A stretch of 64,000 bases of DNA. Origin: Stenogyne calaminthoides (taxonomy: Eukaryota > Streptophyta > Magnoliopsida > Lamiales > Lamiaceae). Below are positions 55,190 to 64,000 of the stretch, piece by piece. Below the pieces are notes generated by a model. The model was not told the origin of the DNA. It did no database searches and saw only the letters and a list, made by a program, of their open reading frames with translations. A program made the translations under genes and the position numbers. Every line of letters begins with the position of its first letter. Positions within the stretch are counted from its first letter, which is position 1. Where the stretch lies: positions 14,274,085 through 14,338,084 of the forward strand of contig JBBCBC010000033.1 of the NCBI GenBank assembly GCA_037126765.1. The letters are read 5' to 3'.

Positions 55190-55310
55190 GACCCTGAAGA
55201 CTGAAGGCCCCGAAAAATGAAGATCCTGAAGACTAAAGATCTTGAAGACAGTAGATCCTGAAGACTAAAGATCCTGAAGATTGTTTTGTACTGACCCAGA
55301 AGACCCTGAA
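55190..55310 (+). repeat. GAAGA-rich tandem repeats in U3 of LTR A
   Basis: Several units combine gatcctgaagact and aaagatc, for example at about 55218-55240, 55237-55258 and 55252-55275. They lie upstream of the TATA box, where enhancer repeats are common in LTRs. Confidence 0.75.
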
Positions 55311-55674
55311 CAGATATTTCTGAGTAAATAGTGTTTTGTTCATTCTTAGTACAAACAAAGAGAATGTTATACATTCGTGGGCATTAAGGAGCATATCAGT
55401 TTAGTGTAGTTGACCTGAAAAGAGCCGTTTTGTTTGTCTCTATTCAAAGGAAGAGTTCAACCAATGAGGAGGCGACAACATCGTACTTTACCGACACTGA
55501 AAGAGACATATCTCTGAGGAAAGTAGTGATTGGCTAGCTTGGTTACTTGTTACCCAAACTATGCAATGGAGTGTTCAAACCCTAAAATATCCATTCATTA
55601 CTAACCAAATAAGGAACCCTCGATGCTATATCTTCCAACATATAGTTTTTCAAGAGTGACCTTGGTGAGTTGCC

Positions 55675-55682
55675 TATAAGTA
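55675..55682 (+). promoter_or_regulatory. LTR A TATA box (5' LTR)
   Basis: TATAAGTA in gttgcctataagtacc. The sister LTR has TATAAATA at the same place. Confidence 0.6.
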
Positions 55683-56504
55683 CCAGTGACCTTCACCATT
55701 GCAAGGCACGTGAAATCAAAGCAACTCCAGAGCTCATTCGTATTCAAGTTTACTTTGTGAAGCACTCAAAACCCTAAGAATTTCCCAAGTGTTTCATCTT
55801 TGAAGAGAGCTCATTTACTAAGCCTAGATTCAAAGCATATTCAAAGCTTAGTTAGAGATATCCTAGCCTTTTTACCTTGTGTTCAGGAAAGCTTAAGATA
55901 GTAGTAGTAGTATGTTAAGGAATTTCTCTGAGGATCAGAGAGAGTGGACGTAGGAGCTTGAGTCTCTGAACCACTATAACTTGCTATGTTGTTTTCTTTA
56001 TGCTTTGCATTTTATCCTGTTGCATATTTTCACTGAAAGCATACTCAGTTTTCTGATATTCAGTTGGAATCAATCCACTGAAGTTGCATTAAGTTAATCA
56101 CAGCCTTAACCACTATTTCACTAAGAATACAAGATTTTCAGCAAAGTAAAACGAGTATAAACTTAGGGCCTACACATTTCGCACTCTATATAAGCTAATA
56201 TAGATAGTTATCAAACTGATCAACTCTCCTGAGTAGTCAGTAAGATCATTATCTACTCCAAGCTTATTTGGACTCTGTTTTAAATCTCAGATCAGTTGAG
56301 CTAATTTGAAGTCTCTAAAAGCTGCTCAGTGTTATTGTCTCAGTAAACTTTGACTCACGACATCTTGTTCTTCTCAGGACTAATCTTCAGGACATCCTAA
56401 CTCACTGATTATAGTGTTGCTGTAAAAGTTGAAAAATCACTATGCACGTATATTCCCCCCCCCCCCCACACGTGTGGGACTCATTTTATCCCAGGACCAA
56501 CAAA

Positions 56505-56516
56505 TGGTATCAGAAC
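56505..56516 (+). other. Primer binding site of element A
   Basis: TGGTATCAGAAC differs from the usual initiator-Met PBS at one base and lies two bases after the LTR. Confidence 0.9.
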
Positions 56517-56622
56517 GGTGGTTCATTTGACCACTTGCTTTGGTAGCCATAAGTCTTGTCACTGGGAGACTTTGGTGGTCTACTAAATAGATCTTGCTGA
56601 TATCTTACAAGGCTCATTCATC

Positions 56623-58206
56623 ATGCCTTCTAAGAAACTTCCTATGTTCTCTATTGAGAACTATGATCTATGGAGATTGAGAATGCAGGCACATCTATAC
56701 TCTAAACATGAGAGAATGTGGAGAGTTGTGTGTCAAGGACCTTTTGAGTATAAGTTTGTGAATCCTTGATTGACTGATAATGAAAGAGATGATCCAAGGG
56801 ATGAATTTCCCAAAACTGATGATCAGCTTACTCCTGAAGAAAGAAAGTTGGTTAACTAGGATTATATTGCTAAAGATACACTGTACAACACTATTGATGA
56901 TGGTGTTATGGGAATGATTTCCCACTGTGAAACTGCCAAAGAAATTTGGGACACACTTGCTATAATGTGTCAAGGCACAGATCATATCAAAGAAAATAAA
57001 CTATTTATGGATATTGCCAAATTTGATGGTTTTGAAATGGAAGATGGTGAATCCATTGAAAGACTTGAGGTCAGATTCACTAGTATTATGAATGATCTGA
57101 GTGCTCTTGGGAAGAGATATCCCAAAAAAGAAATTACTCTGAAAATTCTTAGAGGACTATCTAAGAAATGGGACATACATGCTGTGGTGATTGAGAACAC
57201 CAAAAATATTGCATCTATGCCATATCAACAGGTTTTCTCTGAGTTGAAAGCATATGAGTTTGTCATTGATTAGAAAACTAAGAAACCTGACAGCAAAGAT
57301 GATACTTCATCTAGAAAAAAATGTGGCTTTCAAATCAACAATGCTAAAGAACCTAAGATCTCATCTAACAAAATTCAGGATGACAAAGATGAGACAATTG
57401 CCCTGATGGCAAGAAGGTTTGAGAAAATGAACAACAGATTTGGTAAATACAAAAGGTGTTATAAAGATACTAGGTACATGAACAGGAACAACACAGAAGC
57501 TGAAGAAAAGTCTACTGAGAAGAAGAAGGACCACAAAACTGGAGGATTCTCATCCAGAAAGAAGGACTACAAATCCAAAGAGGAAACTGATCAGGATGAT
57601 GACACCAACAGATGCTACAACTTCAAGAAGAAAGGTCACTTCCAGTATGACCGCCCTGAGTTGAGCTCCAAGGAAAGAAAGGAGAGACAAGCCAAAAGAG
57701 ACAAGAAGTATCCTAGCAAGAAGGCTATGGTTGCTGAAGAAGAACATTCTGAAGAAGGATCTAGCTCTTCAGAAGAAATGTTCTCAGATAGTAATAGTGA
57801 TGATGTCTACCTTATTGCTATTGAGGAGGTAAATTCTTCTATCTCTGTTGCTGCTCCTACATAAGCACCTAAGTTATCAAGTTCATCTGTAACCAATAAT
57901 TTTGACCTGATTGGTTCTTTTGAGAATCTGATGAAGCACTATTCTGTGTTACAAGAACTGTTCATTGAAACTCAAGAGCAGAATGAAGAACTGACTGCTG
58001 AGAATCTGAAATGGAAAAACTCTAATGCTGTTGAGATCACTTCTCAATTAATGGGAGTTACTGATGAACTAGATGTTCTGAAAGTACAACTCTCAGAAAA
58101 AGAGAAAGTGGTAGAGGCCCTGAAAGGAAAGTTAGAGAAATCCATCATGAAAAATCGACTTATCGGATCGAGTTCAATGACCTCTTTGAGAAACATGAAA
58201 CTCTAA
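56623..58206 (+). pseudogene. Gag of element A
   Basis: The ATG at 56623 begins MPSKKLPMFSIENYDLWRLR. One frame runs to 58206 through four stops: TGA 56767, TAG 56857, TAG 57271 and TAA 57862. The UBN2 region reads CETAKEIWDTL and LKILRGLSKKWDIHAVVIEN. The zinc knuckle CYNFKKKGHFQYDR has Phe and Arg where Cys is needed. A Glu/Ser-rich patch and a coiled coil (EEL...ENLKWKN, LSEKEKVVEALKGKLEK) follow, as in Sirevirus Gag. A frameshift near 58150 ends it. Confidence 0.87.
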
Positions 58207-59088
58207 AGAAAAGTGAGGATAGTTTGTGGAGAAAGTTAGCTCTATTGAATTCTGCATCTCATGCAATAGATGAAATTCAGAGTTATCAAAGACCTGCAAC
58301 TATAAAGGCTGGATTGGGATAGAATCTAGGGGGAACCTCACGTGATCTTCTGAATGCTGCTTCTACAAGTGGCACTAAGACTGTCTTTGTTAAACTGGTG
58401 GTTTGTACTGATCTTCTCATTGAAGAGCAACCCCGTGTTTTAGACAAGGGTAAAGGGCCTATGGTTTCAGAAAACCTGAATGTTCAGGAAAGAAAGCCCA
58501 AATCTTAGGAAAGCTAGAAAACTTGAACACTCAGTAGGAAATCCTCAGGCCAGTACTTCGAAGCCTCAGGCTAAGAATACCAACCTGAAAAAATCTGCCC
58601 TGAACCATCAGAGGAATCCTCAGAAGAGAAGCACTCAGCAGAGATATTCTCAACTGAAGAGACCAAGTCCTTAGGTTACTGAAAGACCCCAATTTCAGTA
58701 CATACAACCTAAACCCCGCTTGCCTAAGGGTGAAGGTTCCATGATCCCAAGTCAGCAGAGACATAGATCAGCTGCACAAAAGCCGAAGCACTGGAATAAG
58801 AGCCCTGAACCCAAGAAGAACTCTAAGGCTCATGTTCATGCTAAGGTTGGCACTCATCAAGGCCTCTAAGGTGGTGAATGTGTATGTAGATGTTTATGGA
58901 AGAAAAATCAGCCACTCTAAAGTAATTAGAGTTGTGAGGCAGATTTGAGTTCCAAAAGGTACAGCTAACCGGTAGGAACCCACACCAAATGGGTACCTAA
59001 GGCCTGATTTTGTTTCAGGTGAAGGAGAAGGGCACTAAGCTGAAAGAAGACAACATAGCCCTTATGAGTGGAACTGAAATAGCACATG
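58207..59088 (+). pseudogene. Gag end and pol spacer of element A
   Basis: The rest of the coiled coil and a Lys/Gln/Ser/Pro-rich, probably unstructured spacer, spread over frames with several stops. 58480-58674 is one open piece. VYVDVYGRKISHSK near 58890 parallels the DYVDIYGRQIKPS before the B protease. No catalytic domain. Confidence 0.65.
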
Positions 59089-59448
59089 CTGCATGGTACT
59101 TAGACAGTGGATGCTCAAGACACATGACAGGATATAAGCATTTGCTCACTGACTATGTTGAATAGAAAGGCCCTCAGATAACTTTTGGAGACAACTCCAA
59201 AGGACAGAAAGAAGGATATGGAACACTTGAAGTTGATAATGTTCATATGCATGGTGTATCATATGTGTCTGGTTTAAAGCATAACCTACTTTTTATCAGC
59301 CAATTCTGTGATAAATATTCAGTGCTGAATTCTCAAAGAACTTGTGCTATGTGAAATATAATGTTTCACAACAAGTATTACTGACTGGTTCTATAAAAGG
59401 AAATGTGTATCTTGCTGTTGGAGACTGACTCCTATAGATACATGTTTA
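59089..59448 (+). pseudogene. Protease of element A
   Basis: At about 59089 the frame reads AWYLDSGCSRHMTGYKHLLT, with an intact DSG, then a TAG, FGDNSKGQKEGYGT and SYVSGLKHNLL. Then the frame shifts to VLLTGS-like text near 59385. This is the Copia aspartic protease that would process Gag-Pol. Stops and a frameshift inactivate it. Confidence 0.85.
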
Positions 59449-60189
59449 ATGGCTAGGAAAGCTACTGAAACCAGTTGGTTATGGCACAAAAGACTGAATC
59501 ACTTGAACTACAAAACCCTGAATAAACTTGCAAGATTAGCACTTGTGAGAGGGTTACCTAATGAAGTATTCAGTAAATATCATGTTTGTGCTGCTTGTCA
59601 GAAAGGCAAACAAATTAGAGCATCATTCAAAAGCAAAGTAGAAGTTTCTACTGATAGAATACTTCAATTGCTACATATGGATCTATTTGGTCCAATAACA
59701 CCTGTGAGCACAAATGACAGAAAATATACATTGGTGGTAGTTGATGACTACTCTAGATACGCATGGGTCATATTCTTACTCAGTAAGAAAGAGACTCAGA
59801 CAAAATTTTCAGAATTATTGAAAAGACTCAGTAACGAAAAGAATCTGAGTATAGTCAAAATCAGATCAGATAAAGATACTGAATTTATCAACCATATTAT
59901 ATCTGATTATTGTGCAGCAAATGGAATAACACGTGAACCATCAGCTGGAAGGACTCCAAAACAGAATGGTGTTACGGAAAGAAGAAATAGGACACTGAAA
60001 AAAGCTTGAAGGATAATGATTGTTGAAGCTGATATACCAAAGAGATTTTGGGCTGAGGCAGTCAACATTGCATGTTATTCTCATAACAGATCCATGTTGA
60101 CAAAGAATCAAGGAAAAACTCCATATGAACCGTGGAATGAAAGGAAGCCTCTTGTCTCTTTCTTTCGTGTGTTTAGTTGTAAGTGTTTC
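59449..60189 (+). CDS. Integrase of element A (partial)
   Basis: 59449-60009 is open. It has the pre-integrase domain (SWLWHKRLNHLNYKTLNKLA, CAACQKGKQIRASF) and the core (LHMDLFGPITPV, VVVDDYSRYAWVIFLLSK, KIRSDKDTEF, TPKQNGVTERRNRTLK). All three catalytic acids are visible. After a TGA at 60007-60009 the same frame continues with FWAEAVNIACYSHNRSMLTK and ends at FSCKCF (60189). There an inverted B LTR begins. The FLGYS end of integrase, RT and RNase H are not found. Sirevirus-like wording. Confidence 0.87.
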
Positions 60190-61700
60190 TGTAGGTCCCG
60201 AACGGGTTTCAATGAGGGTGGAAGTCTAGAGGGGAGAGGTGAATAGACTTCCAAAACTTTTTGTGGATCAGGTGTGATATGCAAGTATGCCCGATCAGAG
60301 TGCAGTGTGAATCAGTATGGACTGATATCCGACTTACTGATCTGTATGAACCAGACCAGTTCGGCGTCTATCAGTTTAACTGATGGTGCGGAAGATTAGT
60401 TAACCCGTGTGAAAACCAGTTTTACTCAATTAGATTTATGTGCAATCTGTTTTAGATCAGATGACTAAAGTGTCAAGCTGATCAGTTCAGTAGCTTGATG
60501 CTAATCTGAACCAGATTCAGAATATGCATGCAGATAACAAGTAGTGTGCAGTTAAGTGTAAAGCAAGATAAAGGCATACAGATTTATAGTGGTTCGGACA
60601 ACTTGTCCTACGTCCACTCTTCCCTATCAGCAGGGGCACCAACTTAACCAACTGGACTTAGTTTAATGTGTTATTCCAATACAGTACAACCAACAAATGT
60701 TTCACGATTTCTCACTCAACCGATCCCAGTAATCAGATCTAGAAATCCTAGACTGAAATCTTGCTATAACAAACTTAACCTAACTTTTGTTTGGGTATAA
60801 GATTTGTAATGTTCCAACTGGAATACTATCCTCTCTTCTAAGTAGCCTAAGGCTGGAGGATAAGTATTCTATGCTAAGAACAATGGGATGAACACTTAAG
60901 AGTAAATCTTGAGTTTGTGTTCTTCGTGAGGAAATCTTGATAGCTTGAGCTTGTGTAATATTTCCGTCACCTTACTAAGAAGGTTTTATCCCATATATAT
61001 AGGCACGAAATCGAACTAGCCATTGGAGAGCAATTTGAATTTCGGTCTAAGTTAGGTAGGTCTGCAGACTGATTTGACGTACTTCAGGGGCGGCATGGCC
61101 GAAAGCATGCAAGCTTGTCCTTTCTAGCCGTTTGACCCTGAAACGCCTTCCTGCAGTTTGTCAGTGCTCCGTACGTGCGTTGTCGACTTCTTATTGGCTA
61201 TCAAGTACACTTTGCAGCGCTTGAATTAGCAACAAGGTTGACATTCTTCTTGTCTGAACACTTGGCTCGTACTAGGTAACATTGAAGTAGTCACCTGATG
61301 GAGTTGACACAGATCAGTTCGAACACTGATTTGTCTACCTGATTTAGGTCATCTGCTTGTAAGTTGTCTTAGCACAACTTGCTGACCTTTCCTTGATGTC
61401 ATCTGATGTAGGTCTCCTGGACGGTCTTCTGTCTTGAAGTCTTCTGGTCTTTGGCTTGTCTGCTTCATTCATCAGATCTTCAGCATATCTGATCTTCAAC
61501 TTATCTGATCTTCTGATCTTCAAGACTTATCCTATACATATTGAGTTCTCCCTCAATATGTGACCTATCTGTTACATCAGCTGTCTATACATTTCAGCTG
61601 GTCATCTTATCTGCTATCTAGATCATCAGTCAGCTAACAGATCTGACTGGTCCTATTACATTATCTGTTTTGGAACTTCCATCGAAACTACAAATTTCCC
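60190..61700 (-). repeat. 3' LTR of an inverted family B fragment
   Basis: On the plus strand it begins tgtaggtcccgaacgggttt, the B LTR end read backwards, and runs to ctacaaatttccc at 61700. It is the reverse of 18544-20071. The expected TGTT at the LTR start is missing: the minus strand passes from AAAAGG straight into GGGAAATTTGTAG. The GTGG...CCAC motif is at 60589-60617. Confidence 0.9.
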
Positions 61701-61972
61701 CCCTTTTGATGGAACCAAAACAGTTAATCAGAAAAACAGATAACCAAAAGTAAGTAAACAGATAACAACACACAGTTTAGAAGAAAATGAGAGATTATCT
61801 TAGGATCAGAAAAAGATAGGATATTTTATTATCATGGATATGTGCTTACAGATTACAACAAAATACCTATCATCTGATTATAAGAGTCTTCTGATCTTCA
61901 TCATCTGTGCTTGAATTTTTGGAGCTCCTTCGGATGCCAAACAGTCTGTACATCCACTGCATCAATTGCTCT
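61701..61972 (-). other. 3' internal end of family B, with ORF C-terminus
   Basis: It follows the B LTR on the minus strand side: a purine tract (AAAAGGG, 61701-61707), a 3' untranslated stretch and, at 61870-61962, the last 30 codons of an ORF (MQWMYRLFGIRRSSKNSSTD to a TGA), with an acidic tail. Its place and tail resemble the end of the A accessory ORF, which suggests that B also had such an ORF. At 61972/61973 it joins the plus-strand A ORF with no spacer. Confidence 0.65.
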
Positions 61973-62750
61973 TGGCTAAATTTCCTAATCCGCAGGATAT
62001 GTTCTTTCGATTGAGGACTACTGCCTATATACTCAATCAAACATGGCTAGAAATGCTGACAATAAGTGCATTCAGAGGGAATGAATGGTGGTCAGAGGAA
62101 ACTCAGGTCTTGTGAGTTTTCGGGTTCGGAAAAGACCAAGTTGAGAATCAAGAACTCTGAGTTTGACAAGCTAGTGAAGAAGAAGCTGTCTACGAAGAAG
62201 CCCAGTGAAGCCGGAGACCCAAGTGAGAAAGGAAATGGAGGTGATGGAGATGATCGTGGTGATAAGCAGAGAAAGTGTGATGAATAGAACAAAGAATCAG
62301 AGAAGGTTGTTGAGCCCTTGGCTGCTGAGAGTCAGCCCTTTAGCAGTGTCAAATAGTATGGCCAACATGTTCAGGGGGAATGGGTCATTGAGAAGATGAC
62401 ACGGTGCATTTTAGATCGATGATGAACCAACTCTTACCTTCCTCCATCTATTCAACAAAGCGACTTGATTCCAATAATGGAGAAGCTCAATAAGCTTGAA
62501 GAAGTAGGAATCTAACACAAAGAATATGTTGGAAACACTTGAGCACAACATCGCATATGGTTGCATTGGAGGAAAAGGTATCTCTTTGTTTTAATTTTGT
62601 CTCTCAGAATTTAAATACCTTAGATGTTAGGACTGTTGGTGCTTCAGAAAAATTGATCCAAGTGGTGGAGAGAAGGAATGAGGACATGATCAAGAAAGTT
62701 GTTGAGGACATGAGCTCAATGTTCATGGCCAAGATAATGCACTTTGATGC
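61973..62750 (+). pseudogene. A-family 3' ORF, second copy, segment 1
   Basis: Starts at ttggctaaatttcctaatcc, matching 15274 onwards of the first copy; everything upstream is lost. Readable pieces include KLRIKNSEFDKLVKKKLSTK (62066-62287) and EKVSLCFNFVSQNLNTLDVR (62539-62754). Shared stops: 62285-62287, 62354-62356 and 62513-62515. Private frameshifts occur near 62105-62130, 62535-62560 and 62740-62790. Function unknown. Confidence 0.62.
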
Positions 62751-63476
62751 ATGAGACATTTGCCACTCAATTTTCTCCTTTTGCTGAAGGAAACAAGCAT
62801 GGCCAAAAGTGTGTTGAGAAGAGTTGAAGATGAGCAGGATAGGCTTGTGGCAGTTAGCGAGGAACAATTTCACATGGACTGCACCCTCTTTGAAATCTCT
62901 AAGCTTTATGATGCCAAAACGGGGGGAAGAAGTAAGAATGTCATGGGATACTTTGAGAAAGCCTTCAAGAAGGGACTAGAGAAGAAAGCCCTGATGGAGA
63001 AAGCTGTTGAGGCTCCTGCAAAAGGTAAAAGTCAGGTCCCAGTACATACTACCCATACTCTGGTGAATCCTGAAATAGCAAAGGAAGCCATGACAAAGAG
63101 GTTGTTCGATAAAAGAAAATATGGGACAAGCAAGGTTGCTGAAGCACATGTTATACTTGCTGAGAAGGAGCCTTTGAATATTGAGAAAGTTGTTGAGTCT
63201 GTGAAAGACAAACCTGGTGAGAATGTCAAACCCACTGAATTTCAAAAGCCAGAAGAAGTTCTGAAGAAGCGTGCCCATGCTTACATCATCGAAGAGACCA
63301 CGAAGAAGAAACCTGAGAAAGCATTGAAGAGACAGTTGCTTCCTGAGTTAGAGAAGGAATGTGTTCAAACTTCTCTGATTTCAGAAGATCAAGAGAATGA
63401 AGAGTTGTTCAAGGAAGGTTTGATAGATATGATGTTGGATCTCAGAGGACTGATTTTGGTTGGCACAATAAACTGA
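62751..63476 (+). CDS. A-family 3' ORF, second copy, segment 2 (open)
   Basis: 241 codons, matching 16080-16790 of the first copy with few changes. It contains SMAKSVLRRVEDEQDRLVAV, FEISKLYDAKTGGRSK and KKRAHAYIIEETTKKK and ends LRGLILVGTIN and a TGA. A 12-bp in-frame deletion removes one AEKD unit (near 63160). Charged, coiled-coil-like, with no membrane segment. The ATG is within a shifted region and is not a true start. Confidence 0.62.
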   Translation: MRHLPLNFLLLLKETSMAKSVLRRVEDEQDRLVAVSEEQFHMDCTLFEISKLYDAKTGGRSKNVMGYFEKAFKKGLEKKALMEKAVEAPAKGKSQVPVHTTHTLVNPEIAKEAMTKRLFDKRKYGTSKVAEAHVILAEKEPLNIEKVVESVKDKPGENVKPTEFQKPEEVLKKRAHAYIIEETTKKKPEKALKRQLLPELEKECVQTSLISEDQENEELFKEGLIDMMLDLRGLILVGTIN

Positions 63477-64000
63477 AAATGATTGAGGCTGAGAATAGAA
63501 GGAAGTTGGCTAAAGCTCAATCACTGCCAATTTCTAAGATGTCCAGAAAGCAAAGGGTAGACGAGAAAAGAAGAGGAGGAGGATTCCACAAATTTTCCAA
63601 CAGAAGAGGGGGAGCTAAACCTATGGACAAGTAGATGCCCGTGGAGATGAATAGTATATGTGAAGAAGTCAAGAGGAAGTTCTGCTACAACTTTGACATT
63701 CTGCAAAACTGGGTTGTTGGCTCTAATAGAGATAAAGCCTTCCTAGAAGTTCTGTTGGCATTCGATCCTGATTATGTTCAGAAGTGGAGCTATTTGTTTG
63801 AGAATTTGGGTTATCAGTTTGTTGCTCCAGGATAAATCAGATATCCTACACCCAGATTTTAGAATAATCTTATGAATGTGGGGATGATCAACCAGAAGAT
63901 TGCTGAGATGGCTGACTACCTTGGTCTAACTGGAAATGATCCTGAATCTATTCAGAAGAGGGATGCATTCAAGGAGATGTATTATGGTCAGTTTGAATAG
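63477..64000 (+). pseudogene. A-family 3' ORF, second copy, C-terminus
   Basis: Basic stretch SRKQRVDEKRRGGG, then a private TAG at 63632-63634, then VKRKFCYNFDILQNWVVGSN and FDPDYVQKWSYLFENLGYQF. It shares stops with the first copy at 63833-63835, 63860-63862 and 63998-64000. The window ends exactly at the last of these, before the acidic tail. Confidence 0.62.

Larger units (their letters stand above)
55014..56502 (+). repeat. 5' LTR of element A
   Basis: A 1489-bp LTR starts TGTTGGGAGATGAATTTAAT and ends ccaggaccaaca, two bases before the PBS. It contains U3 tandem repeats (about 55190-55300), a TATA box (55675-55682), a GTGG...CCAC motif (55944-55974), a run of 13 C (56455-56467) and the palindrome CCACACGTGTGG (56466-56477). 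Confidence 0.93.
55014..64000 (+). mobile_element. Element A: Sirevirus-like Ty1/Copia (second copy)
   Basis: A plus-strand element inserted in a W LTR just after GAGTA (55009-55013). It has a complete 5' LTR, PBS, gag, pol spacer, protease and integrase. RT and RNase H are replaced by an inverted piece of family B (60190-61972). Then comes the A accessory 3' ORF up to the window end. The 3' LTR must lie beyond 64000. Many stops make it inactive. Confidence 0.87.

Overview
The window is from a plant nuclear genome, almost certainly a eudicot. It is made nearly entirely of LTR retrotransposons, most of them Ty1/Copia, that are degenerate and inserted into one another. The evidence is Copia Gag (UBN2-like), zinc knuckles, DSG/DTG protease, DDE integrase, RT and RNase H in the order GAG-PR-INT-RT-RH; LTRs bounded by TG...CA; primer sites resembling the initiator-Met PBS (TGGTATCAGAGC); purine tracts; 5-bp target duplications; and a Stowaway MITE. 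I found no convincing host gene, rRNA, tRNA or CRISPR. The species cannot be named from the sequence. Family letters (A, B, M, R, S, W, X, Y) are my own labels.

Left arm, 1-24.0 kb. A Copia pol remnant lies on the minus strand (1-2291). A minus-strand element S (3205-10185) is interrupted in RNase H by a solo LTR of family B with target duplication CAATA. Next come a truncated R-like LTR, a W-family LTR with a Stowaway MITE, a scrap of W RNase H, and the 3' part of element A. The A fragment carries a long charged extra ORF downstream of pol, then its 3' LTR. Element B (18544-23990) interrupts that LTR and is itself cut off in integrase. S, A and B look like the Sirevirus lineage: integrase wording, Gag coiled coil after the zinc knuckle, and an extra 3' ORF in A and apparently B.

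Middle, 24.0-31.3 kb. AT-rich sequence with no recognisable gene, some minisatellites and a poorly defined composite repeat.

Nested stack, 31.3-50.9 kb. The outer layer is a small non-autonomous LTR element Y (LTRs 31320-31581 and 50587-50863, target duplication TTAAT). Inside it lies a minus-strand Tork/Tnt1-like Copia element M (32292-50223). Inside M's RT lies a plus-strand Copia element R (34997-45915). Inside R's protease region lies a diverged B-type solo LTR (39153-40921, target duplication GTAGC). This gives four dated layers.

Right arm, 50.9-64.0 kb. A minus-strand R-like element X is cut by a W LTR. That LTR is cut by a second, longer copy of A (55014 to beyond the window): 5' LTR, PBS, gag, protease, integrase, then an inverted B fragment replacing RT/RNase H, then the A 3' ORF again. 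The two A 3' ORF copies (14.2-17.3 kb and 62.0-64.0 kb) share most of their stop codons, so they descend from an already broken copy.

Nothing in the window looks capable of autonomous transposition. The points most worth following are the large A-family 3' ORF and its shared lesions, the non-autonomous element Y, the CpG-rich block in the R leader, the Arg/Asp-rich Gag of B, and the conserved hairpin-like LTR motif shared by A and B.
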